Under the pieces are notes generated by a model, which searched no databases, had not been told where the DNA came from, and saw only the letters and a list, made by a program, of their open reading frames with translations. This document shows positions 48,509 through 57,844 of a DNA stretch of 64,000 nucleotides, one piece after another. Where the stretch lies: NCBI GenBank assembly GCA_040755835.1, contig JBFMAB010000059.1:124001-188000 (forward strand). Reading direction: 5' to 3'. Position 1 is the stretch's first letter. Each line of letters starts with the position of its first letter. The stretch is from JADLDB01 sp040755835. Lineage in GTDB: Bacteria; Myxococcota; Myxococcia; Myxococcales; Myxococcaceae. The translations under genes and the position numbers were made by a program.

Positions 48509-50764
48509 TTGAGCGGACAACCGGCAGTCCTCCAGGTCGTCATTCTCCGCGACGGCCTCCTGGTCGGCACGCAGGTCTTCATGCCCGGCCAGTACACGCT
48601 CGGCTCGGGCGGACACAGCGACGTGCTGCTCGACGACGCGACGGTGAGCGAGAGCCACGCGTACCTCTACTTCCAGAACGGACGCGCGGCGATTCAGGAC
48701 GCCGGCAGCGGCGCGGTGTTCGTCAACGGTCACCGCGTCAACGCGTGCGAAGTCCGGCCCGTCGACGAGATCGCCTGCGGCCCCTTCACCCTGAAGGTCC
48801 GGGTGATGGCGCAGAAGCCGGCGACCCGGCCGGCGCCCCCGCCCGACGTCGCCGCGATCCTCGGCGGCCCCGCCGAAGCGCCCGCGCCCGCGCGGCCCGC
48901 CCCGGCCAGCCCCGCGCCCGCGGTCGCGCGGCATGCGTCCGCCGCGCCCGCGACCGTCGTCTCGAGCCGCCGCCAGGGCAGCGCCGCGCCGCAGGCCGAG
49001 GCCCCGCAGGCGCGCATGCCGCAGCTGCGCCCCGTCGCGCCAGTGCCCGTCGACGACGGCGAGCAGAAGACCGAGAGCATCGCCGTCGGCAACGAGCTGT
49101 TTGGCCCGACGAACCCGTCACACCCGCCCGCCGCGGATCCGCACGCGACCGTGCCGCTCTCTTCGCACCAGCCGCAGGCCCGCGCCGCCGCGCCGGCGCC
49201 CATGGCCCGGCCTGCGCCAGTGCCCGCGCACGCCGCGCCCACCGCACAGGCACCCGTGCACGTGCCGCCGGCGCGCCCGGCGCCCGCCCCCGTGCACGCC
49301 GCCCCCGTGCACGCCGCCCCCGTGCACGCCGCCCCCGTGCACGCCGCGCCCGCGCCGGCCGCGCACGGCCACGCGCGCTCGCGCCAGCCGTCCCATGCGC
49401 GCCCGCGCCCCGCTGGCGAGCGCCCGCTGCCGTCGATTCCGTCGGCCAACGAAGGCAAGGGCCGGCCGAATCTCTTCGTCGAGCTGTACTGGGGCGACAC
49501 GCGCCGCGTCGCGCGCGGCTACAAGAAGATCGATCCCAAGAAGAAGCTGGTCGCCCGCGAGGACGACGCCGCGGACCTGCCGCTCTGGGGCTTCGGCCTG
49601 GACGGGAAGGACTTCGTCTTCGCCGAGCAGAAGGGCGACCTGTTCCGCGTCTTCGTGCCCCCGGCCGCCGCGGTGGAGCGCCGCGCGCAGGACGGCAACT
49701 TCTACCCGGTCCAGACCGAGACGCTCGAAGTCGGGCCCGACCAGCGCCGCTGCGTCACCATGGGCTCGGGCCACGCGCTGCGCCTCACCGGCGCCGACGA
49801 CTCGATGCTCGTGGCGTACGTGCAGCCGGCGATCCCCAAGCCCTTCGTCAACCCGCTGCGCGGGCTGCCGTGGCTGGTGCTCGCCTTCCTCGCGCTCTTC
49901 ACGAGCGGCTTCCTCACGTTCGTCTTCTACTTCGCGGAGCTCCCCGACACGGCGGACTTCACGGCCAAGAACGTGAACCCGGTGGCGGTGAAGCTGATCG
50001 CCCCGCCGAAGCCGGAAGAGAAGAAGAAGCTCGAGAAGATGGAGAAGAAAATCGAGAAGGCGAAGAAGAAGCCCGAGAAGGAGCTTCCGAAGATCGTCGA
50101 GAAGTCGAAGGCCGTGCCGCAGGAGACGAAGAAGGCGCTCAAGTCGATCGAGAAGCTGTCCGCCGCGGGCCCGGCGATGAAGGACCTGCTGGCGGCGGTG
50201 GACAAGCTCGGCTCGGGCCCCGGCGCGAAGAACGCGAAGAACGACTTCAAGCTGTCCGGCCTCATCGGCAAGGCGCCGATCGCCAGCGCGGGCCTCGGCA
50301 CCTTCGGCCTGGGCGGCGGGGGCGGCGGCGGCATGGGCATCAAGGGCGCGGAGCTGCTGCGCGGCAAGGGCGGCGGCGGTATCGGCGCCCTGGGCGCGGG
50401 CCGCATCGGCAAGGGCAACGTGGCCGGAACGGTGACGCACGCGGTCTCGCGCAACGTCGGCGCGCAGGGCACCATCGACAAGGAAGCGGTGGCCAAGGTG
50501 ATCAACTCGCACCTCCACGAGGTGTCGAGCTGCTACGAGCGCGCGCTCCTCAAGACGCCCGGCCTCGCCGGCAAGATCGTCCTCGAGTGGCAGATCACCA
50601 CGTCGGGGGCGGTGGGCTTCGCGAAGACGAAGTCCTCGACGATGCAGAGCGCGGCGGTGGAGAGCTGCATCCTCGCGTCGCTGAAGACGTGGCGCTTCCC
50701 GCCAGCCAAGGGCGCGGGCGTCATCATCACGTACCCGTTCATGTTCAACTCGGTCGGGTACTGA
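48509..50764 (+). CDS. gltG-like: FHA - transmembrane - AgmX/TonB-like protein (GltG/NfsG type)
   Basis: A 751-residue inner-membrane protein starting with TTG at 48509 behind GAGGA. Residues ~20-95 are an FHA phosphothreonine-binding domain (YTLGSGGHSDVLLDDATVSE). A long Pro/Ala/His linker (100-310) contains a PVHAA repeat. A second globular part (~320-440, NLFVELYWGDTRRVARGYKK) precedes one transmembrane helix (~450-475). The periplasmic part is Lys/Glu-rich and helical, then Gly-rich, and ends with an AgmX/PglI-type TonB-like domain (~650-751; SHLHEVSSCYERAL...GKIVLEWQI...SSTMQSAAVESCILASLKTWRFPP). GltG and NfsG have this architecture and link an inner-membrane motor to periplasmic and outer-membrane parts. 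The FHA domain suggests control by a Ser/Thr kinase. No motor gene is adjacent. Confidence 0.85.
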   Translation: MSGQPAVLQVVILRDGLLVGTQVFMPGQYTLGSGGHSDVLLDDATVSESHAYLYFQNGRAAIQDAGSGAVFVNGHRVNACEVRPVDEIACGPFTLKVRVMAQKPATRPAPPPDVAAILGGPAEAPAPARPAPASPAPAVARHASAAPATVVSSRRQGSAAPQAEAPQARMPQLRPVAPVPVDDGEQKTESIAVGNELFGPTNPSHPPAADPHATVPLSSHQPQARAAAPAPMARPAPVPAHAAPTAQAPVHVPPARPAPAPVHAAPVHAAPVHAAPVHAAPAPAAHGHARSRQPSHARPRPAGERPLPSIPSANEGKGRPNLFVELYWGDTRRVARGYKKIDPKKKLVAREDDAADLPLWGFGLDGKDFVFAEQKGDLFRVFVPPAAAVERRAQDGNFYPVQTETLEVGPDQRRCVTMGSGHALRLTGADDSMLVAYVQPAIPKPFVNPLRGLPWLVLAFLALFTSGFLTFVFYFAELPDTADFTAKNVNPVAVKLIAPPKPEEKKKLEKMEKKIEKAKKKPEKELPKIVEKSKAVPQETKKALKSIEKLSAAGPAMKDLLAAVDKLGSGPGAKNAKNDFKLSGLIGKAPIASAGLGTFGLGGGGGGGMGIKGAELLRGKGGGGIGALGAGRIGKGNVAGTVTHAVSRNVGAQGTIDKEAVAKVINSHLHEVSSCYERALLKTPGLAGKIVLEWQITTSGAVGFAKTKSSTMQSAAVESCILASLKTWRFPPAKGAGVIITYPFMFNSVGY
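49292..49351 (+). repeat. Four tandem 15-base repeats inside the GltG-type gene
   Basis: The unit GTGCACGCCGCCCCC is repeated four times (last copy with one G for C), encoding VHAAP units in the disordered linker. In-frame copy changes would lengthen or shorten the linker without disrupting the protein. Confidence 0.85.
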
Positions 50765-50963
50765 AACCGTATTGAAGCCGTCGCACGGCAGCCCTGCGCC
50801 CACGCGGCCGGCGCGGAGGCGGCCGTCGCACCGCGCGCGATCCGTCAAGCGGCCTCCGGCCGTCGTCGCGCGCACGGAGAAAACGCCTTGAATTCGTCGG
50901 CTGACGGTACTTGCATCACCCGGTCCTCGTTCCACGACTCGCGCGACACGCGGGAGGGTTGAC

Positions 50964-51590
50964 GTGCACAGAGCTCTGTTGGTGTTGAGTCTGCTGGCTC
51001 CCACGGCAGCGTTGGCGCAGCTTCAGGAACTCGAGAATCCCGGCACGGTGAGCGCGATCCAGGAACGCGCCTACCGGATGCAGCACGAGCTGGGGCTCTC
51101 GATCGGCCTGTTGCCGCAGGACGCCTTCTACAAAGGCCTGACGGTGAAGGGCGCCTACGGGTTCCACTTCACGGACTACTTCGCGGCGCAGGGCTACTTC
51201 AGCTACTCGTACAACCTGTCGACCAGCCTCCGGCAGCAACTCGAGCGCGACTTCGGCGTGCTGCCCACGGCCTTCGACGAGGTGCAGTTCTTCTTCGGCG
51301 GCGACCTCCTGTGGAAGCCGCTGTACGGAAAGCTGGCGGTGATGAACCGCAGCGTCATCCACGGCGAGGTGTTCCTGATGCTCGGCGGCGCCGGCTTCAA
51401 GTTCACGAACACCTTCCGCCCGGGCGTGAACATCGGCGGCGGCGGGCGGTGGTTCATTTCGCAGTACGTCAGCCTCCGGCTCGACCTGACCAACTACATC
51501 GTGCTGCCCGTGGGCGGCGGCTCGACGACGTTCACCAACGTCCTGGCCCTGAACCTGACGCTCGCGCTGAACTTCGGCGCGTCCGAGTGA
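50964..51590 (+). CDS. Small outer-membrane beta-barrel (CglE/GltH type)
   Basis: A 208-residue secreted protein starting with GTG at 50964, with GGGAGG 6 bases upstream. The signal peptide ends at ALAQ. The mature chain alternates hydrophobic and polar residues in strands with aromatic ends (LTVKGAYGFHFTDYFAAQGY, FFFGGDLLWKPLYGKLAV, EVFLMLGGAGFKFTNTFRPG, VSLRLDLTNYIVLPVG) and closes with NLTLALNFGASE, an outer-membrane-type last strand. It fits the small myxobacterial outer-membrane beta-barrel family to which CglE/GltH belongs. It follows the FHA/AgmX gene by 199 bases and precedes the GltC-type gene by 16. It is likely the outer-membrane end of the complex. Confidence 0.78.
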   Translation: MHRALLVLSLLAPTAALAQLQELENPGTVSAIQERAYRMQHELGLSIGLLPQDAFYKGLTVKGAYGFHFTDYFAAQGYFSYSYNLSTSLRQQLERDFGVLPTAFDEVQFFFGGDLLWKPLYGKLAVMNRSVIHGEVFLMLGGAGFKFTNTFRPGVNIGGGGRWFISQYVSLRLDLTNYIVLPVGGGSTTFTNVLALNLTLALNFGASE

Positions 51591-51606
51591 CGGGAGCACG
51601 AGGCGC

Positions 51607-53178
51607 ATGCGATCTCTCCTCCTTCCCGCCCTCCTGAGCGCCGTCACCGCGCTCGCCCAGGGCCAGCCGACGGACCCGGTGACGGGCGAAGCGGCCACAC
51701 CGGGCGCGCCGGTCGCCGACGGCGGCATCGCCGACGCGCTGTCTCCGGCGCCGCTGGCCGGCGCAGGCACGACGGCCGCCGCGGCTCCCGCGCCCCAGCC
51801 GAAGAAGATCGACCCGAAGCTCTTCGACGCGGCGCTGACCGACTACTTCGACGGCAAGCCGAAGGACGCGGCGGCCAAGCTGTTCGAGTACACCGAGAAT
51901 GTCCCGTCGACGGACGAGAACTACGCCTGGGCGCAGTTCTTCCTCGCGCGCTCGCTCATCGAGCTCAAGCTGAACCACGCCGGCGCCGTGTACCTGGCGC
52001 GCATCGCCCGGGAGCGCACCAACCCTGCGGTGCTGCCCAAGGCGCTCGAGGAGCTGCAGAAGCTCACCGACCTGCCGCACGACGAGGTGATGATCGACGA
52101 GCAGGTGTTCGGCGCGCTCGACCTCGGCTTCCTCCCTGAGGAGGTCGCCGGCTACGCGCACTACCAGCAGGGTCTCGTCGACCTGCGCGTCGGCAACGAG
52201 CGCTGGGCCACCACGCACTTCTCCAAGCTGCCCGAGGGCAGCTCCGAGGCCTCGCGGGCCCGCTACGCGATGCTCGTCACGCGGCTCAAGACGGCGAAGA
52301 AGGACATCCCCGAGAAGATGATCGAGGAGTTCTACGAGCTGGCCCAGGACGAGAAGCTGACGCAGGACGCGCGCAACGACTCGATGCTCGCGGTGGCCCG
52401 GCTCAAGTACGAGCTCAAGGACTACACCGGCGCGCTCGAGGCCTACGCGAAGGTGCAGCTGCCGCCGCTGGACCCGGGCCGCGCCTCGCTGTACCTCGAA
52501 GAGGCGTGGACGCGGTACCAGCTCGGCGAGGTCCACGCGGCGATGGGCATTCTCACCACGCTGGACGCCCCGTCGTTCCGCGAGGAGTTCCTGCCGGACA
52601 AGTACCTGCTCAAGGCGCTCATCTACCGCGACCTCTGCCACTACCTGCCGGCCAAGCGCGCCGCGAAGGAGCTGACGCGCAAGTACGCCGACTCGCTCGA
52701 CGCGATCCGCGAACGGTACGACCTGACCGAGGACACGCGCCTGTTGCGGGCGGCCTCGGCGCGCGGCAGCACCAGGCGGGCGCGCCGCTTCCTCGAGTCG
52801 CTCGAACTCGAAGGTGAGCAGCTCGGGCGCTACGCGGGCAGCTTCGGCGACCGCATGTTCGGGTACATGTCGGGCCTCTACGACCTCGCCCGCGCCGAGG
52901 CGGTGCGCGTGTACAACGCGCGGCTGCGCGAGGCGGTGCGCGTAGAGGCGGACAAGCTTTTGCGCGCGGCCGAGCAGGTGCGGCTCATGGAGTACGAGGT
53001 GGGCCTCAAGCTGTACGAGCGCGTGAAGAAGGGCTCGAAGCTGGTGAAGCCGCTCGTCGAGGCGCCGCTGGGCAAGCACCAGGTCGCCTTCAAGTTCGTG
53101 GATGAGTACTGGAACGACGAGCTGCGTGACTACCGCTTCTCGCTGAAGTCTCGCTGCATCGAGGAGACGGCCCGATGA
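51607..53178 (+). CDS. gltC-like: Periplasmic repeat protein (GltC/NfsC type)
   Basis: A 523-residue secreted protein with ATG at 51607. The type-I signal peptide ends at ALAQG; there is no lipobox. After a Pro/Ala-rich linker (20-65), residues ~70-390 form degenerate TPR-like helical pairs ('FDAALTDYFDGKPKDAAAKL', 'LAVARLKYELKDYTGALEAY', 'EEAWTRYQLGEVHAAMGILT'). The last 130 residues are a coiled helix ending in the compact element 'KHQVAFKFVDEYWNDELRDY', which I associate with GltC-family proteins. Its stop overlaps the start of the giant TPR gene (ATGA), so the two should be made together. The likely role is a soluble periplasmic link between the inner-membrane assembly and the outer-membrane barrel. 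Confidence 0.75.
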   Translation: MRSLLLPALLSAVTALAQGQPTDPVTGEAATPGAPVADGGIADALSPAPLAGAGTTAAAAPAPQPKKIDPKLFDAALTDYFDGKPKDAAAKLFEYTENVPSTDENYAWAQFFLARSLIELKLNHAGAVYLARIARERTNPAVLPKALEELQKLTDLPHDEVMIDEQVFGALDLGFLPEEVAGYAHYQQGLVDLRVGNERWATTHFSKLPEGSSEASRARYAMLVTRLKTAKKDIPEKMIEEFYELAQDEKLTQDARNDSMLAVARLKYELKDYTGALEAYAKVQLPPLDPGRASLYLEEAWTRYQLGEVHAAMGILTTLDAPSFREEFLPDKYLLKALIYRDLCHYLPAKRAAKELTRKYADSLDAIRERYDLTEDTRLLRAASARGSTRRARRFLESLELEGEQLGRYAGSFGDRMFGYMSGLYDLARAEAVRVYNARLREAVRVEADKLLRAAEQVRLMEYEVGLKLYERVKKGSKLVKPLVEAPLGKHQVAFKFVDEYWNDELRDYRFSLKSRCIEETAR

Positions 53179-56100
53179 TCGCGCTCGCCCCGGTGGTGCT
53201 GGTGGTGGCGCTGTCGCAGGCGCCGAACTCGCGGCTCGAGAACCCGCTCGTCACCCGCGCCCGCGAGAAGCAGGACCTGATCGAGAAGTTGCGCCGCGAC
53301 ATCTTCAAGGTCGACCGCAGCCTCGGCGAGACGGACAAGCTGATCGCCAAGAGCCGCAACGCGCCGTACCTGCCCGACCTGCAGTTCCGCCAGGCCGAGC
53401 TGTACGTCGAGAAGAGTCGCTACGTGTACTACCTCCAGGCCGAGACGCGGCCCGAGGGGCAGAAGGGCGCGATGGTGTCGCCCGAGACGAAGCTGCTCAA
53501 GCAGAAGGCGATCCAGATCTACAACCGCATCCTGCGCGAGTTCCCGGACTTCCGCGACGCCGACAAGGTGACGTTCTACCTGGCGCACGAGCAGCGCGAG
53601 CTGGGCGAGTTCGACAACATGCTCAAGACGCTGGGGGACCTCATCAAGAAGTACCCGTCGTCGCCCTTGCGCCTCGACTCGGAGCAGATCCTCGGGGACT
53701 ACTGGTTCGACAAGGCGGATCTGAAGCAGGCCGAGGAGCACTACAGGGCGATCCTCGACGCGCAGCCGTCGCCGGTGCACGACCTGGCCCGCTACAAGAT
53801 GGGGTGGATCCGCATCAACCAGGGGAACCACGCCGAGGCGGTGACCTTCTTCGAGGCCGCGGCCGCGAGCGCGCCGCTGCCGGGCGTCGACGTGACCAAG
53901 GCGCTGTCGATCAAGCGCGAGGCGCTGCTCGACCTCGTCTACAGCTACACCGAGTCGCGGCCGGCGAAGGGGGCGATCCAGTACTTCGAGAAGCTGTCGG
54001 ACTCGCGCGCCACCTTCGCGCTGGCGCTCGACAAGCTGGGCAACCGCTACTTCATCAAGCAGCAGTACGAGTTCGCGATCCCCGCGCTGCGCAAGCTGCT
54101 CGAAATCCAGCCCGACCCCGAGCTCGAGGTGGAGCGCGTCGAGAAGCTGTACGACTCGCTGAAGGCGGCCAAGGGCAAGGTGCAGCCCAAGCCCGAAGAC
54201 ATCACCTTCCTCGTGCGCGCGGCCGTGCAGGTGAAGATCGACCCCGCGAAGGACGAGGTGAGCCGGAAGAAGGTGCTGGTCGAGCTCGAGGAGATGAGCC
54301 GCGACCTCGCCACCAGCATCCACGTGCAGGCCCAGAAGAAGAACGACCGCGCGCTCTACATCGACGCCGCCGACGCCTACGAGCGCTACCTCTCGCTGTT
54401 CCGTCCGCGGCAGTACGCCACGGTGATGATGCAGAACCGCGCCGACGCGCTGTTCGCGGCCAAGCGCTTCCCCGAGGCCGCGCGGCAGTTCGAGGAGCTC
54501 GCGCAGTACCTCGACTCGGCGCGCGCAGGCGACGCGAAGGGCGCGCGGAAGGACCAGCCGAAGCCCGGCGACACGCTCGACGTGTCCAAGGCCGGCGAGG
54601 CCGCAGGCGCCGTCGAGAAGGGCGAAGGCAAGGCCGAGGAGAAGCCGAAGGACGCCAAGCTGGCCGCGACCGCGTCGATCGCCAGCACCGCGGGCACCAA
54701 GACGATCGGCGGAGAGATGAAGTCGCACGACGAGGCGCTCTACGGCGCGCTGTTGTCGCATTACTCGTCGCTCAAGCCAGGCGAGGTGGAGCGGCTCAAC
54801 GCGTTCGAGGTGGCCGACGCGCGGCAGGCGCTCAAGCTGCTCGGCGCCCAGTTCATCGCCCGCTACCCGAAGAACGAGCACGCGCTCGAGGTGAAGTTCA
54901 ACATCGCGCGCGCCTACTACGAGGACGGCGAGTACAAGAAGTCGGCCGAGCTGTTCAAGGAGTTCGCCTTGAACCACCCGGACCACAAGGACGCCTCGGT
55001 CGCGGGTCAGCTCGCCTTCGACTCGCTGCGCCAGATGAACGACTTCAAGGGCATCGACGAGTACGGCAAGGCCTTCCTCGCGTCGAACCTGCCCGCCGCG
55101 TTCAAGGCCGACGTGCAGAAGATCCTCACCCAGACCAAGAGTGAGGCGCTGGGCGAGCTGGCGCTCAAGTCGTCGGAAGAGACGGGCGACGTCATCACCG
55201 GCCTCCTGAAGGTGGCCGACGAGAACAAGGGCCAGGAGATCGGCGAGAAGGCGCTGTACGGCGCCTTCACCGCGGCGCGCGAGAAGCGCGACCTGCGCAA
55301 GGAGAAGGAGATCGGCGAGCGCTTCATCGGCGAGTACCCGAAGTCGCAGTTCCTGTCCGACGTCATGCTGACGCTGGGCCGGCACGCGGCGGAGTCCGGG
55401 CGCTTCGACGACGCGGCCGCCTACTTCGAGCAGATGGGCAAGCAGTTCGCGGGCGACTCGACGGGCCTCGACAGCCTGCTCGCCTCCGCCCGCCTGCGCA
55501 TCGCCATGGGTGACTTCCCGGGCGCGGTGAAGGTGCTCGAGACGACCATCGAGCAGGCTGGCGCGCGCAAGGCCGAGGTGCTGGTGCAGCTCGCGCAGGT
55601 GCAGATGAAGATGAAGGCGCCCGCCAAGGCGCGGTCCACCGCCGAGCAGGCGCTGAAGCTGGACAAGACGAACGCGACCGCCGCCGCCATCATCGCGGAG
55701 GTGGCGGCGAGCACGCCGGGCGAGAAGGTGGAGCCGCTCATCGCGATGATGACGACCATCACCAACAGCCCCAACGGCGTGGGCGACGACGCGGCGAAGG
55801 GCCTCTGGTACGTCGGCGACATGCTGTACCGGCAGTACAAGGCGATCCCCGCCGACAAGGTGGAGGACAAGGTCGCCGCGCTGCAGCAGCTTCAGGGCGT
55901 CTTCCAGCAGGCCGCGTCGATGGGCTCGGCCGAATGGGCGGTGGCGTCGCTGTGGCGCATCGGCAACGGGCTCGCGCACATCGCCGACGTGGTGGAAGCC
56001 ACGCCGGTGCCGCCGGGCCTCAAGCCCGCCGAGGTGGAGGAGTTCCGCGCCGCGGTGAAGCAGCAGGTCGACCCGCTCAAGGCCCAGGCCAACAACGCGT

Positions 56101-56609
56101 ACGAGACGTGCATCAGCCGCGCGGAGTCGCTGGAGGTCTTCAACGCGGCGTCGGTGGGCTGCCGCAAGCGGGTGGACGAGGCGGCGAGCCCGCTCAAGGG
56201 TCCGCCGCCGGAGCGCGCGGTCAACGTCGACGACCTCAAGAAGAAGGCCGAGGCGACGCAGAGCGCGGCGGACTTCGAGGCGTTGGGCCTCGCGTACCTC
56301 GGCGCGAACCAGGTGAACAACGCGATCCTCAACTTGAACCGCGCGGTGGAGATCGACGACACGCGCGCCTCGGCGCACAGCGCGCTGGGCTACGCGTTCG
56401 TCCTGAACGCCGACGCACAGGCCGCGCGGGCCGAATACGCCCGGGCGCTCGAAGCCGACCCGACCTATGACAAGGCGCGCGCCAACCTGGGCGCGCTGCG
56501 CTGCCGCTTCTTCGACGTCGAAGGCGCGAAGCGGGAACTGGGCGTGGTGAAGGACCTGAGCGTACTGACGGGGCCGGACGTGGACCCGGAGTGGAAGTCG
56601 TGCAAGTAG
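53175..56609 (+). CDS. gltD-like: Giant periplasmic TPR protein (GltD/AgmU type)
   Basis: A 1144-residue secreted protein with ATG at 53175 overlapping the previous stop. A short signal peptide (ALAPVVLVVALSQA) is followed by TPR-like repeats over most of the length, interrupted by a Lys/Ala/Glu-rich low-complexity insert (about 450-510). Clear units include 'AIQIYNRILREFPDFRDADK', 'KGAIQYFEKLSDSRATFALA' and, near the end, 'NAILNLNRAVEIDDTRASAH' and 'ARAEYARALEADPTYDKARA'. Two conserved-looking cysteines occur in 'NNAYETCISRAESLEVF' and 'GCRKRV'. Length and layout match AgmU/GltD (about 1200 residues), which decorates gliding motors in the periplasm. It is likely the main scaffold of this cluster. 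The following lipoprotein gene starts within its last codons. Confidence 0.8.
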   Translation: MIALAPVVLVVALSQAPNSRLENPLVTRAREKQDLIEKLRRDIFKVDRSLGETDKLIAKSRNAPYLPDLQFRQAELYVEKSRYVYYLQAETRPEGQKGAMVSPETKLLKQKAIQIYNRILREFPDFRDADKVTFYLAHEQRELGEFDNMLKTLGDLIKKYPSSPLRLDSEQILGDYWFDKADLKQAEEHYRAILDAQPSPVHDLARYKMGWIRINQGNHAEAVTFFEAAAASAPLPGVDVTKALSIKREALLDLVYSYTESRPAKGAIQYFEKLSDSRATFALALDKLGNRYFIKQQYEFAIPALRKLLEIQPDPELEVERVEKLYDSLKAAKGKVQPKPEDITFLVRAAVQVKIDPAKDEVSRKKVLVELEEMSRDLATSIHVQAQKKNDRALYIDAADAYERYLSLFRPRQYATVMMQNRADALFAAKRFPEAARQFEELAQYLDSARAGDAKGARKDQPKPGDTLDVSKAGEAAGAVEKGEGKAEEKPKDAKLAATASIASTAGTKTIGGEMKSHDEALYGALLSHYSSLKPGEVERLNAFEVADARQALKLLGAQFIARYPKNEHALEVKFNIARAYYEDGEYKKSAELFKEFALNHPDHKDASVAGQLAFDSLRQMNDFKGIDEYGKAFLASNLPAAFKADVQKILTQTKSEALGELALKSSEETGDVITGLLKVADENKGQEIGEKALYGAFTAAREKRDLRKEKEIGERFIGEYPKSQFLSDVMLTLGRHAAESGRFDDAAAYFEQMGKQFAGDSTGLDSLLASARLRIAMGDFPGAVKVLETTIEQAGARKAEVLVQLAQVQMKMKAPAKARSTAEQALKLDKTNATAAAIIAEVAASTPGEKVEPLIAMMTTITNSPNGVGDDAAKGLWYVGDMLYRQYKAIPADKVEDKVAALQQLQGVFQQAASMGSAEWAVASLWRIGNGLAHIADVVEATPVPPGLKPAEVEEFRAAVKQQVDPLKAQANNAYETCISRAESLEVFNAASVGCRKRVDEAASPLKGPPPERAVNVDDLKKKAEATQSAADFEALGLAYLGANQVNNAILNLNRAVEIDDTRASAHSALGYAFVLNADAQAARAEYARALEADPTYDKARANLGALRCRFFDVEGAKRELGVVKDLSVLTGPDVDPEWKSCK

Positions 56610-57181
56610 CCAATCCCCCCAGGCGCCTGCCCGGCGCTGCCCTGCTGGTCGCCGCGGTGGCGGTGGCGGGGTGCAGCTCGAGCCAGCCCGGCAAGACGCC
56701 GCCAAAGTACCGGCTCGAAGGCAGCCTCACCCAGGTGATGGACCTGGGCTACGACGAGGTGCGGATCGGCCAGACGGGTCAGGACGTGTCGGTGCTGTTC
56801 GTGCGCATCTTCGAGCTGGACGACACGACGATCGACGGCGGCACCGGGAACCAGGTGGGCACCATCGAGGACTACCCGTTCAAGGTGACGCTGGCGCTGC
56901 GCGGCCAGGAGCTGCCAGTGGGCGTCAACGTCGACCTCACCGAAGAGGACGACAACATGAACCAGCGCGGGGTGTTCTCGCGCAACGTGCGCAACGATCC
57001 GCGAAAGTCCTTCCCGCGGGCGGTCCGCGCCGAGCTGTTCCTGGAGCGCCCGCTGTTCGACGACGCCGGCACCTCGTCCGGGTGGGTCAGCGGGAACTTC
57101 CACGTCACGTTCGAGAATGGCATCGAGGCGGCCAGCGGCCGCACGGTGTTCGGCAACTTCAACGCCAGGGTGGACCAATGA
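56600..57181 (+). CDS. Small lipoprotein of the Glt-like cluster
   Basis: A 193-residue lipoprotein. GTG at 56600 is preferred because GGAG lies 8 bases upstream; GTG at 56591 is in frame and possible. Either overlaps the end of the giant TPR gene. The lipobox is AVAGC. The mature part begins with a Ser/Pro/Lys linker and is otherwise a single beta-rich domain (YRLEGSLTQVMDLGYDEVRI, DVSVLFVRIFELDD, FKVTLALRGQELPVGVNVDL, then WVSGNFHVTFENGIEAASGR), with an acidic loop EEDDN in the middle. No family was recognised. Its place between GltD-type and coiled-coil lipoprotein genes, with coupled starts, suggests it is an envelope component of the same machine. Confidence 0.75.
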   Translation: MQVANPPRRLPGAALLVAAVAVAGCSSSQPGKTPPKYRLEGSLTQVMDLGYDEVRIGQTGQDVSVLFVRIFELDDTTIDGGTGNQVGTIEDYPFKVTLALRGQELPVGVNVDLTEEDDNMNQRGVFSRNVRNDPRKSFPRAVRAELFLERPLFDDAGTSSGWVSGNFHVTFENGIEAASGRTVFGNFNARVDQ

Positions 57182-57804
57182 GGCGCCTCTTCCTGTTGCT
57201 GGCCGTCGCGGGCCTCGCGAGCGCATGTGGCATCAAGCGCGTGCCCGGAAACATCCTCGAGCAGTTGCCGTACGAGGCGAGGATCGAGCTGCTCGAGTCC
57301 GAGAACGACCTCGCGCTGGCCGTGGACCGGCTCGACGAGGCGAAGAACGAGGTGAACCGCACGCGCGATCAGATCCGCCGTGCGAAGGAGCGCCTGGACG
57401 CCGCGAAGAGCGAGGTGGGCAACGCCAACGACAGCACCTCGCGCGAGGTGGCGGAACTGGCCGTCGAGGAAGCGAAGAAGCGCGTGGAGTGGCTGCGCGC
57501 GAGCCAACGCATCAACGGGAAGGAGGAGGAGCTGGCAGAGCAGAACCTCGAATGCGCCATCGCCCGCTACGAGCAGGCCCGCCTGGCCGCGGCGCGCAAG
57601 GCGAAACTCGAGGGCAGCGAGGAGCTCGACCCAGAGGTCTTCCAGGCCCAGGTGACGTCGTGCGAGGAGGAGTACGCGCAGCTCAAGGAGAAGCTGAAGG
57701 AGACGAGCACCGAGGCGGAGCAGTTCCGGGCCGAGTGGGACGCGGCGCGCGCCGCGCTCGCCAAGAAGACGTTCGACGCCCGCGCCAGCCCGTACGTCGA
57801 GTAG
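57178..57804 (+). CDS. Coiled-coil lipoprotein of the Glt-like cluster
   Basis: A 208-residue lipoprotein with ATG at 57178 overlapping the previous stop (ATGA). Lipobox LASAC (Cys17). Nearly all of the mature chain is charged, heptad-patterned helix ('YEARIELLESENDLALAVDR', 'AVEEAKKRVEWLRASQRING', 'EEEYAQLKEKLKETSTEAEQ') with two cysteines (in 'QNLECAIARY' and 'VTSCEEEYAQ') that could link helices. This is the build of periplasmic spacer or strut lipoproteins. It is not a TPR lipoprotein, so it is not an evident GltE/AglT, and no standard name is assigned. It is co-transcribed with its neighbours. Confidence 0.77.
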   Translation: MRRLFLLLAVAGLASACGIKRVPGNILEQLPYEARIELLESENDLALAVDRLDEAKNEVNRTRDQIRRAKERLDAAKSEVGNANDSTSREVAELAVEEAKKRVEWLRASQRINGKEEELAEQNLECAIARYEQARLAAARKAKLEGSEELDPEVFQAQVTSCEEEYAQLKEKLKETSTEAEQFRAEWDAARAALAKKTFDARASPYVE

Positions 57805-57844
57805 CCACCTCGAAGGATCGCCAGAGAGAGCCCCGAGAGTGCCC

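Noticed and set aside
50880..50925. Sigma-54-type promoter before the outer-membrane barrel gene
   Set aside because: The GG and GC elements are 12 bases apart rather than the required 10.
53130..56705. 1191-residue minus-strand open frame opposite the giant TPR gene
   Set aside because: Leu/Arg/Val/His-rich antisense shadow; the plus-strand TPR pattern is clear.
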